A stretch of DNA of 64,000 nt from Loripinus fragilis (GCA_964019695.1 OZ026516.1:95728368-95792367), one strand, 5' to 3'; shown: positions 51,236 to 62,462, counted from the first letter of the stretch. Translations and numbers: made by a program. Notes: generated from the letters alone by a model not told the origin.

Positions 51236-51548
51236 CGTGCCTTGTAGCGCAGTCGGTAATTTAAAAGTGTCTGACTACAGATGCGTATTTGACTGCAGAT
51301 GCAGGGGTCGGGAGTTTGATCAAGTCCCTGTTTCAAACATTCCTGGAGATTGATCATGAAATAATTTCTACAGTCAATCTCCTCCATTCCACTACTTACT
51401 TACAAGCCAAAGTATGAGCACAAAGTACTGTTTTTAAAACATCTTGTTCAAGCTTGCCTAGGAAAACAGTGTGGTTAGGTGAATTGACCATCCTGAAATG
51501 GCCATAGTTGTTGACTGGGATGTAAAGAAACAAAACAAACAAACAAAA
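51236..51548 (+). mobile_element. tRNA-derived SINE, diverged third copy
   Basis: Begins near 'ccgtgccttgtagcgcagtc', contains the same body ('ggagattgatcatgaaataa') and ends in AAAC repeats. No clean duplication found; older than the other two. Confidence 0.8.
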
Positions 51549-51849
51549 CCAAACACTCAATTTAGCATTTTTTGTGCAATTGTAATCTCTCAGTAAATCT
51601 TAACTTCCATGGGTGACATTACCCTTGAGCAACATCACCTCAATAAACCTTTAAATACATGTATAAGTAAACACAATTATTTAGCACTAAAGTGACATGA
51701 CATGGACAGATCCACAATAACATAAATGCATATCATTCTGAAATACTCATATAAACTTTGTGAAACAATGTGCACCAAGTTCAAAATGATTTTCATAGTG
51801 CATTTTGATCAGGGTTTACACTGTTTGCCATTCCCACACTTACATGTGT

Positions 51850-53718
51850 AAGTTTACACACCTTATTTTGCTTCACTTAAGTTTACACACCTCATTTTCC
51901 TTGCACACCTCATTTTCCTTCACTTAAGTTTGCACACGTCATTCTCCTTCACTTTAGTTTACACACCTCATTTTCCTTCACTTAAGTGAACACATCTAAT
52001 ATTCCTTCACTTAAGTTTACACCCATCATTCTTCTTCACTTCAGTTATCACACCTCATTTTCCTTACACACCTCCTTTTCCATCACTTCAGTTTACACAC
52101 CTCATCTTCCTTCACTTAAGTTTACACACCTCATTTTCCTTCACTTAAGTTCACACACCTCATTTTCCTTCACATAAGTTTGCACACGTCATTCTCCTTC
52201 ACTTAAGTTTACACAACTCATTTTTCTTCACTTAAGTTTACACAACTCATTTTCCTTCACTTAAATATACACACCTAATTTCTTCACTAAGTTTACACAC
52301 CTAATTTGTCTTCACTCAAGTTTACACACCTATTTTTCCTTCACATAAGTTTACATAACTCATTTTCCTTCACTTAAGTTTACACACCTCATTTTCCTTC
52401 ACTTAAGTTTACACATCTAATTTCCTTCACTTAAGTTTACATAACTCATTTTTCTTCACTTACGTTTACACACCTCATTTTCCTTCACTTAAGTTTACAT
52501 AACTCATTTTTCTTCACTTAAGTTTACACACCTCATCTTCCTTCACTTAAGTTTGCATAACTCATTTTCCTTCACTTAAGTTTACACACCTCATTTTCCT
52601 TCACTTAAGTTTACACAACTCATTTTTCTTCACTTAAGTTTACACACCTCATTTTCCATCACTTAAGTTTACACACCTAATTTCTCCACTAAGTTTACAC
52701 ACCTAATTTGTCTTTACTCAAGTTTACACACCTAATTATCCTTCACATAAGTTTACACACCTAGTTTTCCTTCACTTAAGTTTACATAACTCATTATTCT
52801 TCACTTAAGTTTACACACCTCATTTTCCTTCACTTAAGTTTACATGCCTAATTTTCCTTCACTTAAGTTTACATCACTCATTTTTCTTCACTTAAGTTTA
52901 CACACCTCATCTTCCTTCACTTAAATTTACACAACTCATTTTTCTTCACTTAAGTTTACACAACTCATTTTTCTTCACTTAAGTTTACACAACTCATTTT
53001 TCTTCACTTAAGTTTACACACCTCATTTCCATCACTTAAGTTTACACACCTAATTTCTTCACTAAGTTTACACACCTAATTTGTCCTTACTCAAGTTTAC
53101 ACACCTAATTTTCCTTCACATAAGTTTACATACCTCATTTTCCTTCACTTAAGTTTACACACCTCATTTTCCTTCACTTACGTTTACACACCTGGTTTTC
53201 CTTCACTTAAGTTTACATAACTCATTTTTCTTCACTTAAGTTTACACACCTAATTTCTTCACTTAAGTTTACACACCTAATTTTTCATCACTTAAGCTTA
53301 CACACCTCCTTTTCCGTCACTTCAGTTTACACACCTCCTTTTCCTTCACTTAAGTTTGCACACGTCATTCTCCTTCATTTTAGTTTACACATGTCATTCT
53401 CCTTCACTTAAGGTTACACACCTCCTTATCCGTCACTTCAGTTTGCACACATCATTCTCCTTCAATTTAGTTTACACACCTCATTTTCCCTGACTTAAGT
53501 TTACACACTTCATTTTCCTTCACTTAAGTTAAAACACCTATTTTTCCTTCACGTAAGTCTACACACCTCATCTTACTTCACTTAAGTTAACACACCTCAT
53601 TCTTTGTCACGTAAGTTTACACACCTCATTTTCCGTCACTTCAGATTACACACCTCATCTTCCTTAACTTCAGTTTACACACCCCATTTTCCCTCACTAA
53701 AGTTTACACACCTTATTT
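51850..53718 (+). repeat. 29-bp minisatellite, ~64 copies
   Basis: Tandem copies of a 29-bp unit: aagtttacacacctcat followed by tttccttcactt. Variants (cacaact, cacctaa, cttaagtt/cttcagtt) recur in local blocks, and several 27-28-bp copies lack one or two bases. The right end gives way to 'cttattttatagcc'. Confidence 0.95.
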
Positions 53719-53865
53719 TATAGCCATTTTCAGAACTGCAAGAGTTTTGATGTCTGAGTATTAAGGATATAGAGCAGTGTTTGTTTATTAGAGATGACGT
53801 AAAATGGGATTTCTATAACAAGAGGGCCCTGAGGCCCTTGGTTGCTCACCTGAGAATGACTGTTT

Positions 53866-54945
53866 ATAATAACATAACATAAAGTTTATTCAGGCTTAAG
53901 CATAAACAGCTCATCACCAATCAAACAAATATACAATTAGCATGAAATAATAATTACATACAAGCAGCCATGGTGACATACATCATGGCTGTTTGTTAGG
54001 AGAGTGTCTAACATTTATTAATACATGGCAATAGCTAGTATCTCTATTCTGAAGCAAAGGAAAATGGATCAAATATATGCTAGTTTGGATTGTAGTCTAT
54101 CTCGATTCTCTTCATGTATGCTTCTCTTCATGTATGCTTGCTAGAAGCGTCTCTATGGAACTTTTCTAACAAGCATCCATGAGTACATGACCAGGTAGTA
54201 TCAGACTTAGTTTAAACTAGGGTATGTATAAAAATGAGTCGTATATGGTGGGTAAAACTGTCTCTTCAGGCAGTTCTAACGAGCATCTACCATCGCAGAC
54301 TTCAGTTGAGACAGGTAAATATTAACTTTGGAATATAGGTGTTTCTTATACAGTATTTACTATATTAATAGCTTCAGTCCTTACTTTGAAAGCTTTTAGT
54401 AAATAGATAGCAAGGTTTTTCAATTGCTTAGATTTTGTTGAGGTTAGTATGATTGTAAGTTTATACATACTAGGTCTAGTGTAAAAATATTTATGTATAT
54501 ATGTTTTCCTGAGATCACTATATTCATGACAAATCAAAATAAATTGAAATTCATCTTCTATATCACTGGTACATAAAGGGCATTTCCTCTGATTGCGTTC
54601 TATGTTAATGTGACAACCCTTTTCTATTGCTAATTGATGAGAGGATAGGCGGATTTTAGATAAAATCTGTCTGTATTTTCTGTTCTTTATTTGGAGAAGA
54701 TGTTCCGAAATTTCAAACACATTTTTGATTTCTCTGTATAACATTAATGACGTACGCGATCTTACTCCTTCTCGCCACTCTGCTATATACATATCTTTCA
54801 ATCTTATTTTCAACAGTGGTAAAAATCTGTCAGGATTTACAGAGTTTGGGAACATCCAAACATCAGGAAACCCTGTTCGTTCAAGTAATTTTTTTTCATG
54901 TTCGATGCCCAGGTATAAGACAGCATAGCTCCTCTCAAAGTCCAG
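53866..54945 (-). mobile_element. LINE 3' fragment (C-terminal part of reverse transcriptase ORF)
   Basis: A minus-strand frame of about 200 codons is open from ~54,945 to the stop at 54,346; its first 30 or so codons lack an ATG. The pattern L-S-S-H-x-L-A-I-E, then K-C-P-L-C, then D-E-F-Q-F-I-L-I-C and Y-S-D-L-R-K is typical of the zinc-binding region after the reverse transcriptase domain in invertebrate non-LTR elements. The ~480 bp after the stop is a 3' UTR ending in 'aataaactttatgttatgtt'. The catalytic YxDD region is absent, so this is a 5'-truncated, inactive copy. The exact clade is not assigned. Confidence 0.72.
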
Positions 54946-55849
54946 CTATGAATTTTGATGGATCAGCAGTTCCATTAAGATTAACATTGGTTATGTTGAC
55001 AAAATTAACAGGATGTACGTGTAGAACTTCAACAAACATGTGACATCCTCAGCGGGGCCATTTTTGGCTGCCAGAGGCATAATTTGAACAGACTTGGTAG
55101 AGGTTCACAAAAGGATGCTATAAACATATTATCAAGGCTCTAGGCCCTGTGGTTTCAGACTAGATTTTTTTATGTTTTTGGCCCCTAGGGCATTTCTTGA
55201 TTGAGCTCATCTTATAATGGGGAATTAACCCTTTGTATACTGGAAACCCCTGAAAGGGTAGTTTGATAGTTTGCTGTGTTTCATCAGGGTCTGCACTCTT
55301 TGTTGTGATAAATGCAATATTCAAGAGACAGAAGTACACATTTATTAAGAAAGTCTACCTGTGACCCCTTAAAACTTATAATGGGCAATCTCATCCTGTT
55401 TGGGAAAAATTGATCTTCCAAGAATCAAGAGAAAAAAATGTCTACAAACAAGACAGCCACATTTGCAAAATTTGTCTCCCTTACAAAGTTCCTATAATAT
55501 TTTTAATTGAGTAGTAGATTTCATTTCAAGATATTTCTCATCTAAAGCTCTGGCAGCTCCTTTGATCTGTGGAGTGGAACCATTTATGAAATTTTGATAG
55601 AGCGCATCATGAGGAACAATTCTATTAAATTATTTTGAATTGTGACCAGTGTTTCAGGAGATTAAAGACATTTCTTATCTAGAGCTCTGGCGGGCCCTTT
55701 TGGTTCAATGAAGTGCAACCATTTGTGCAATTTAGTTGAGTACATCATGTGCAAAAAAAATGTGAAATCATTTTTAATTTGAACCAGTGGTTCAGGAGAA
55801 GATGCCATTTAAAGATATTTCTTATCTAGAGGTCTGGGGGGCCCATATT

Positions 55850-56710
55850 CAGAGGTTTTTTTTAGGATTTGCCGAGAAGGGGCCAACTCCCCCATGTGGT
55901 CCCAAAAAGGGGCCAACTTGCAAATCAAATGGGTAATGGTGTTTTTCTAAAAAAAAATGGCGACCAGCCTATCACCCCTTAAAAAAAACTAAGTCCACAC
56001 CTTAAAAAAAATCATGCAGGGGTTGTCTTTAGGCGCTGGCCTATACTGTTCAACACCCAACCACAATAACCCTGGCCTTCAAAAGTGTTGGACAAAAACA
56101 GAGGGAGAAGAGTGGGAGGGGTGTCTAATTTGAATATAAACAAATGTAATCAGAGCAACCTCTTCTCCAGAATGATAGATTTTCGGATAATAGATTACTA
56201 AATGGCACACACCTGATGCGACCATGTTCGGTAGAAGACAATCTAATATTCCTCAGAAATGGTACAGATTTTCCTGCCAGGCCATTCATCGTCTCTGCAC
56301 TCAAACTTTCTTTTATTTATTTTCTGTGGGCCAATGAGGTACAACTGTTTATTAGTCTGTAGTTTTAGGTTCCTGTATGCCTGTTCGCACACTGTCATTA
56401 TCCTATTTCTGCATTTCATTTCGCAAATAAGAGAGCCATTTTTTTTAAAAACGAAAGTAGAAATGTTCAATTCAGCATCAACCAATAGAAATATTAAGTT
56501 TCCTCAGGAGACGAGATTGGCGGAAATTAACGAAATTAAACAATGGAATAGAATAAAGGGACTGAAATGCAAACAGAAGTACCAAAAATACGCACAGGAT
56601 TACTGGAATTGCGCCAAATCTTGGCATTTTGCCAAAGTAACCACGCAGGGAACTTAAAATTTGGGGCCAATACTGCCAAAAAAGCGTAATTATCACACTC
56701 CTGCAGCCTA
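55850..56710. other. Insertion-like segment with unrecognised open frames
   Basis: Splits the surrounding repeat. Contains an 80-codon minus frame (56,243-56,485; has Cys residues and CRDDEWPGRK near its C-terminus) and an overlapping 132-codon plus frame (56,259-56,657). I recognise neither. The first 250 bp contain two copies of 'aaggggccaact'. Confidence 0.35.
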
Positions 56711-57608
56711 GAATCAAGTCTGATATTTGTTCAGTGGACCAGAACCATTTGTCCTATTTTGATAGATGGCATCATGAGGAACAATTCGGTGAAATTATTT
56801 TAAATTTGCACCATTGGTTCAGGAGATGCCCTTTAAAGGTAATTCTTATCTGGAGCTCAGGCAGCCCTTTTGGTCAGTGGAGTGAAACCATTTGTGCAAT
56901 TTTGGAAGAGGGTATTATGAGGAACACTTCTGCGAAATTATTTTGAATTTGGGCCAGTGGTCCAGGATGAAATGTTGTTTAAAAGATTTTATATCTGGAG
57001 CTTCTCCTATTCGGTGGATTGGAACCATTTGAACATTCAAGTGAAGTTATATGAAATTTGGACTTGTGGTTCAGGAGATGTCTTTTAAAGTAAAAGTTTA
57101 CAGACGGACAACTGATGGCCAGATGACGGATAAAGACCGATCACAATAGCTCACCTTGAGCTTTTGGCTCAGGTGAACTTAAAAACAATAATTTCATTAT
57201 TTTTTCATGTGACAACATCCCCAGTAAACAAACACCAAATAATAAATACATAAATCCTAACAATAGCACATTTTTATGGTAATGATTTTGAAACTGTTAG
57301 CTGGGCTGTAATATGTTATTAACCCTTAAAGCGCGAAGAAGAAAAAATGCATCTGAAAATGTCGTCTGCTGAATTCGTCTGCTGCAAATAATTGCCTTAC
57401 ATTACTGACAAATTAAGTATAGAAGCAAACAGCGTGAAACCAGAACACTATAGGAGCAGTCTGATCTGGGTCCACACTGTTTGCAATAGAGGCTTGTAAA
57501 ACATTTCAGTAGACAAAAAAACAGACGACTTTTGTTGCAATTGGCACATTAAGGGTTAATGTAATTTCTTATTGGCCTAGTTACAGGTCTGAGGTCACTG
57601 TATTAATA

Positions 57609-58130
57609 GACTTTTCGCTTACTGTAAAGGCGACAACTTTAATATTCTTATCTGGGCGTGGTTCTGCTATTTCATCTGCTTAGGAAGGGAAAGCAGGTTT
57701 ATTTATAATTTGGTAAAGAATTAATAAGCTTTTTGAACCCCGCAAACGAGCGTGCATTTTATGAAAATCCTAACCGTATACACACTGAACTCACATTTAA
57801 TAACCCTTAAAGTCCATAATCACAAAATGTATGTTTTTGGCCTCCACTAAACTATTTGAAGTTTCAAAGATAAACAGTGTGGACCCAGATCAGACTGCTC
57901 CTGTAGGAGCGGTCTGATCTGGGTCCACAATGTTTGCCTCTATGCTTATGTTAAATAGACATTTTTAGATGCAGTTATTTTGCTGGCGTTTTAAGGACTA
58001 AATAATGACTGAGGTGATACAGTTAATTTTGAATAAAACCACGCCTCATTTTCAGCTTTACCAATGTCTAAGGTTGACCAGTCCTAATTACACATTCATA
58101 AGGAGCCGCCTTTACAGTAAGCGAAAAGTC
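57609..58130. mobile_element. Non-autonomous DNA transposon, 522 bp, perfect 24-bp TIRs
   Basis: GACTTTTCGCTTACTGTAAA plus GGCG at 57,609-57,632 is exactly complementary to 58,107-58,130. Further inside, GCGTGGTT and AACCACGC are also paired. One of the ~65-bp palindromes sits in the middle. No transposase frame. A clear target-site duplication was not found, so the superfamily is left open. Confidence 0.8.
57872..57935. repeat. ~65-bp palindrome, copy A
   Basis: AAACAGTGTGGACCCAGATC and onward folds back on itself with arms of about 28 bp around 'ctgtag'; one end mismatch. Confidence 0.85.
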
Positions 58131-58467
58131 AAATTATATTGGCTCGAGGCCTAGGGCTAAATGAACACAGCTGTTTAGCAGAATAGCTTACTTTGATACA
58201 TGCATTATTTCATCATATATTTTCAAAATCTTATTACTTTACCTAGTCACTGTACCTCAGCCTGGTTTGAAAATCATTTGGTCGGCAACCTCAAAGACCG
58301 GTTTTATCACAATGAGGCTCATATGGGCCGTGACACGACAAAACCAGTCTTCAGTGTTTCCCACAAAGTGAGATTCAAAAGCAGCTTGCAAGCTACATAG
58401 ACTAGCTAGAGAATTGAAATTTCGCTTGTACTAAGTCTAGATATGATACTTTCAAATAAGCCAATAA

Positions 58468-58517
58468 CAAAGGCGCTGATCAGACTGCAAGGATGCGTAG
58501 GCTGGTCTGTGCCTTTA
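58468..58517 (+). repeat. Dispersed hairpin, second copy of the 45,928 type
   Basis: Starts CAAAGGCGCTGATCAGACTG and closes with GGCTGGTCTGTGCCTTTA. Confidence 0.6.
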
Positions 58518-58721
58518 TGGCTCGAAAACCACCGAGGACAGGTTTTCTCGCGCCGAGGCCCATATAACAACAATCATGCAACCCTTTGTATACTGATAGG
58601 TTCTTCCACCCGATATGAAACAATAAACTTGGGATGGTTCATTGTTTATATTGAGGGGCCACTGGTTTAGATTTCCAACTAATATTGAATTTATTTCTCT
58701 GAAGATAGTTTTAGTCTTAGC

Positions 58722-58784
58722 AAACAGTGCAGACCTCGATGAAATGCCGTGCTATGCGGCATTTCATCTGGGTCTTCACTGTTT
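58722..58784. repeat. ~65-bp palindrome, copy B
   Basis: Outer AAACAGTG/CACTGTTT as in copy A, but the inner stem is GATGAAATGCCG/CGGCATTTCATC. Confidence 0.85.
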
Positions 58785-58984
58785 GCTTATAATAAGCACC
58801 CATTTTGGGGTTTTCTAGTATACAAAGGGTCAAAGGTGAATGTAAAAACAACTTGTAATGGTTTCCCTATACTAATGCCATGCTATAGCATATGCTCATC
58901 TTTGCATACACTAAAGACCAGTCCAGTCTTTACAGTATGTCAAAAAGTAACAAGCATAATAAGTTTATTTTAAAGTCTTTTTTA

Positions 58985-59470
58985 TGTGTGACTATTGCGG
59001 CCAAATCTGACTATTGCGATAGTATTGACATTGCATGAAGTACCATTGGGATACTATCACTATCGTGGACTACCATTGCAATACTATTGTGATACTATTG
59101 TCTGAAACATTTATGCTTGTTTGAAGGAGAATATTAAGAATATGGTAGGACTTTTCTGCACATACGGGTACCAATTTTCGTATGGAAACAAGAGAAAAAT
59201 TTCAGAATATTGTCAAAGTCCACTTATCTTGCTGAAATGCATGGGATGCAACAGCATATACATCCTTTTGCCATTTTACTTCCTTTTTGTGCCTAACAAA
59301 GCAATTTTAAAAGTGAAAATCCCTAGATTTAAAAACTATTGAAACTATTGCCAAAGTGAAAAGACTATTGCCGATACTATTAACATTACCACTTTACTAT
59401 CGATGCAGTAACATTGCCTAGGTTACTATTGTGATATATCGATAGTCCGATGTATTGTTGCATCCCTAGT
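58985..59470. repeat. Degenerate 'tactattg'-rich repeat
   Basis: Dense variants of 'ctattgc', 'tactattgtgata' at both ends flank a central AT-rich piece. The right end reads, on the minus strand, TAGGGATGCAACAATACATC, resembling the ends of some hAT-like elements; that is a weak inference. Confidence 0.4.
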
Positions 59471-59545
59471 CTTTTTCCGTTCGAATTCCGGGAGATGGCA
59501 TATTGTTAAGCTGCACTGGCTCCTTTGCACTACAGTGCGTTAAAA

Positions 59546-59822
59546 TCATTTCGCTAACGACTTCATAAAAGAACTCATGTCATATTCCGCCTCATACTGG
59601 TTCTCATCCCACAGGTCTCCGAGTCCTTCCAATACAGACTTCACCGTGTCTCTCTTGCCCTGCGACTGATCTGATTGGCTGCCTGAAGGGGCTGCACTCT
59701 GACCTTTCTTCCCCTCATCGATGCTGAACAGATCCAGCATCTGGTCTGTGCCCATTGTCTGTAGACTAGAGTTGTCCTGACTGATCACTGTGTTAGCTAT
59801 TGTTATCTTGAATTTTTGCAGC
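59546..59822 (-). CDS. BTAF1: BTAF1 last coding exon (C-terminal tail)
   Basis: The acceptor TTCACAG ends at 59,823. The exon opens with the base completing the split glycine codon, then 91 residues starting LQKFKITIANTVISQDNSSL and ending FMKSLAK, with TGA at 59,546-59,548. The pattern N-T-V-I-S-Q-[DE]-N-S-S-L-Q-x-M-G-T-D-Q-[ML]-L-D-L-F, then a low-complexity Ser/Gln/Gly linker, then LWDxxQYxxEY and FMxSL, is the C-terminal signature I know from BTAF1/Mot1 proteins. The linker is the least conserved part, as expected. The open frame continues upstream to 59,944, but that stretch is intron plus MITE sequence. No clear polyadenylation signal was pinned down; the downstream DNA is repeat. Confidence 0.93.
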
Positions 59823-59903
59823 CTGTGAACAGAAATAACTACAATCAACTCTTGTTGGGTAATCTTGCATTCTTTTTTTGTGTCAACTAATCTATCAGAA
59901 ATA

Positions 59904-60095
59904 CAGTAAAACCTGTGTAAAACGGCCGCTCTCAAAAAGACCAAAAATTGGCTTTCAAGACCAATTATTGCTTAATGCAAGTCAAAAGTATTGCAGAATA
60001 CATTCTGCAATACTTTCGACCTTCATTTAGCTACCATGTTATTAAGATCTCTGTTTTGTCTATTTTTGAGTGGCCGTTTTACACAGGTTTTACTG
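59904..60095. mobile_element. Pogo/mariner-like MITE, copy 1 (192 bp)
   Basis: Ends CAGTAAAACCTGTGTAAAAC and the exact inverted form, flanked by TA at 59,902-59,903 and 60,096-60,097. Almost the whole element folds back on itself (attgcag...ctgcaat near the centre). TA plus CAGT ends are characteristic of Tc1/mariner-pogo elements. It lies in the last BTAF1 intron. Confidence 0.88.
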
Positions 60096-60180
60096 TACCA
60101 TCATAGTGTCAAAAAGTTTGGAACCAGATCAGGCTTGACATTTCATTAGGACTGATATGCAGGCCTCCATATAATAGTGC

Positions 60181-60570
60181 ACAATGGAAAATTATTTTTC
60201 GTATTTCTCAACCAAAGCATATGTTGTGGATACTCAAAAGAACCGTCTCAATAGTTCTTTTGAGCACCAAAAACACATGTTTAAACTGATGGATAAGGCA
60301 AAAATCGGAATTTTATGCTGAAATTTTTTTTTGCTTAACTGGCCCTATGATTTGATATACATGTAAATTCATGGGATTTCTGTACTTATCACATACACAA
60401 CATAGGTTTAGATAAACAAAAATTTTCAGAGTAAAATAATAAATATTTTCTTACCCATTAATGTTAACATACGTTTTGGGTGCTCATAAGAACCGTCGCA
60501 ATGTGACGGTTCTTTTGAGTACCCACAACATATGTTTTGGTTGAGAAATAAGAAAATTAAATTTTCGTTA
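60181..60570. mobile_element. Foldback element, ~390 bp
   Basis: 'tatttctcaaccaaagcata...actcaaaagaaccgtc' (60,202-60,247) is complementary to 'gacggttcttttgagtaccc...tggttgagaaata' (60,505-60,549). Single arms of the same family are at about 48,785-48,850, 50,800-50,870 and 63,590-63,710. Confidence 0.7.
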
Positions 60571-60796
60571 CATGCTCTTAACTAAAGTCCTGCACAAGCA
60601 GCTTAGGCTCAGCGGAGCCTGGGTCCCTGAGCCTGGGTGAATTCACAGTATTGTCAGAGCCTTCACTGTTCCAAGGCAAACAGAAGGGATGTAGTTGACG
60701 ACTCTGGCCAAGATTTAGACCTCTCACCCTACTGGACAAGTGTGCATGCATGTTAACCCTTTGTATTTGGCAAGACCCTAAATGGGTACTTTTACA

Positions 60797-60858
60797 AACA
60801 GTGAAGACCCAGATGAAATGCCGCGTAATACAGCATTCCATCAGGGTCTACATTGTTT
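60797..60858. repeat. ~65-bp palindrome, copy C
   Basis: Same subfamily as copy B (GATGAAATGC inside), with more mismatches in the right arm. Confidence 0.75.
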
Positions 60859-61026
60859 GCTGAGGTAAAGAAAATCTTGAGACAAAAGAATTTTTTTTTT
60901 TTTTAATTATACCCAGACACCCTAGATATGTATAAAAGACTGTCCCAAGTTTATTGTATCAAAAACAGAAGGAAGAATCCATTCGTGTACAAAGGGTTAA
61001 TAGAGTGACTTTACGCCTGCAAGATA

Positions 61027-61214
61027 CAGTAAAACCTGTGTAAAACGGTCACTCAAAAAGACCACAAATTGGTTTTCAAGATCAATTATCGCTTAATGCA
61101 GGTCAAAAGTATTGGAGCATTCTGCAATACTTTTGACCTTCATTTAGCTACCATTTGCCATTAAGATCTTTGTTTTGTCTATTTTTGAGTGGCTGTTTTA
61201 CACAGGTTTTACTG
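61027..61214. mobile_element. Pogo/mariner-like MITE, copy 2 (188 bp)
   Basis: Same family and same intron as copy 1, ~1.1 kb away, also flanked by TA. Differs by scattered substitutions and small indels in the centre. Confidence 0.88.
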
Positions 61215-61474
61215 TAAGTAGCAAAAATCTCCGGAGTTGGCCTTTATAAATTATACATTTTTGATCTTGACAAAATGAAAATGAAAATGGCACCCTGTGG
61301 AGTATCAATATGGGTGAAAATTCAAAATTTCTGAAATCCTGATTTTTTCAAACTCCAATCTTAAAACTTGCTATATGCCCACTAAATTTTCACAATTTCA
61401 AGTTTAAATGGTCAAATGTCCTTAGACAGACTGAAAATAAATCAGAGAAGCTGTTATAATCTCCCTAGTTCAGC

Positions 61475-61514
61475 ATTTTGAGGCTGACTTTCTGTGGAAA
61501 GTCAGCCTCAAAAT
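61475..61514. other. Perfect 18-bp hairpin with 4-nt loop
   Basis: ATTTTGAGGCTGACTTTC at 61,475-61,492 and its exact complement at 61,497-61,514 around TGTG; TTCAG/CTGAA extend it after one unpaired base each side. Lies in the last BTAF1 intron. Confidence 0.85.
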
Positions 61515-62162
61515 CCTGAATTCTGGAATAATCCTGAAAACTTTCACCCATGTATCAATATTTATGGAAAATCTATCAGAATAGACCAGTCCAATGTTAT
61601 TGTTTTTATCTGGGCTTATTGACCACGTGATAACAATTTTGACCATGTGACTTTTTATCGTGGTGGGTAAAAAACCTTCCACTAAATGCAATGTCCATTG
61701 AGCTGAGCCAACATTTACGTGAGATAAAAGCATCTTAAACGATAATTTATCTCTAGCTTTTGATTTGGATATGTAGAATACGTATCAGACATTTACAATA
61801 ATTTTCTTGTGAAAAAAATAATGAATTTTATTAGTTTTATTTGTTTTTGACAGGCCCCCACTCCGGTGTTTTGGTCCAATGACGGCCATTTCAATCTCAC
61901 ATATTTTTGTAAAATGACGATAAAATATGTGAAAAAACACATTATTGATAGGTCAATGATCAAACTATGGGAACCAGTCGTTGGAATTATTTTTTTTATG
62001 AAATAAATTTGTTTTAAATCGCTATAGAACATGTGCTGTTTCCGTGTCCAGAGTATTTACCAGCTTTTGGATAAAGACCGTAGTGTTCCGGATGATATTT
62101 ATTTGTGACGTAGTGTTTATACTCGTCTATACAAAGAGTTAAAGTTAAGAGTGCTGACTAAC

Positions 62163-62254
62163 CCCATGATCTTCTCTTCCAGTGTTCCTCGAGTAACAAG
62201 TCTATATACATTAACAACTTTCTTCTGACCAATCCTGTGGGCTCGATCCATCGC
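62163..62254 (-). CDS. BTAF1: BTAF1 penultimate coding exon (SNF2 helicase motif VI)
   Basis: This 92-base exon encodes 30 residues beginning [20 protein letters not shown] and ending [10 protein letters not shown], plus two bases of the next codon. DRAHRIGQ is SNF2 helicase motif VI, whose arginines contact ATP across the two RecA lobes. BTAF1 (Mot1 in yeast) is an ATPase that strips TATA-binding protein from DNA and redistributes it among promoters in the nucleus. The acceptor is a pyrimidine-rich stretch ending TTGCAG at 62,255-62,260; the donor is GTTAGT from 62,162. The exon ends in phase 2 and the last exon supplies the missing base, giving M-G-L-Q-K-F across the join. Other SNF2 proteins share motif VI, but the downstream exon makes BTAF1 the best fit. 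Confidence 0.93.
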
Positions 62255-62399
62255 CTGCAAAAGAAAAAAAATAATTAAGAAGAATACAAATAATATGCAA
62301 ATCTAAAATAAGACATGAATATGAAAACTACGAAAAGGTTCAGATTAGCAAAATTTTTAACTCTTTGCTTACTAGTGTCATCTGCTGATAACTTTTGCA

Positions 62400-62462
62400 A
62401 AACAGTTTGGACCCAGATCAGGACCGACAGAATGTCGGTTCTGATCTGGATCCAAACTGTTT
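62400..62462. repeat. ~65-bp palindrome, copy D
   Basis: Subfamily A type: AAACAGTTTGGACCCAGATC folding onto GATCTGGATCCAAACTGTTT, inner CCGACA/TGTCGG. Confidence 0.85.

Larger units (their letters stand above)
53819..57178. repeat. Dispersed repeat interrupted by two insertions
   Basis: The start 'acaagagggccctgaggccc' at 53,819 and the end 'ctcaccttgagcttttggct' at ~57,170 match the two ends of a known-looking repeat type also seen at 49,393 and 62,500. Body modules ('ggtttcagactagat', 'catcatgaggaacaa', 'ccagtggttcagga') lie at 55,040-55,850 and 56,720-57,120. The LINE fragment and a segment at about 55,850-56,700 split it. Confidence 0.6.
59823..62162 (-). other. BTAF1: BTAF1 last intron (2.34 kb, repeat-rich)
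   Basis: A GT-AG intron between the motif VI exon and the last exon, donor GTTAGT and acceptor TTCACAG. It contains two MITEs, a ~390-bp foldback element, a ~62-bp palindrome and an 18-bp perfect hairpin. No exon-like frame was seen inside it. Confidence 0.85.

Noticed and set aside
59823..59944. Extension of the BTAF1 final exon upstream to an ATG at 59,944
   Set aside because: The stretch lies beyond a good acceptor, enters a MITE, and does not match the protein family.
60578..60841. 87-codon minus frame near 60.6 kb
   Set aside because: Overlaps a palindrome and intronic repeat; no family match and no splice logic.
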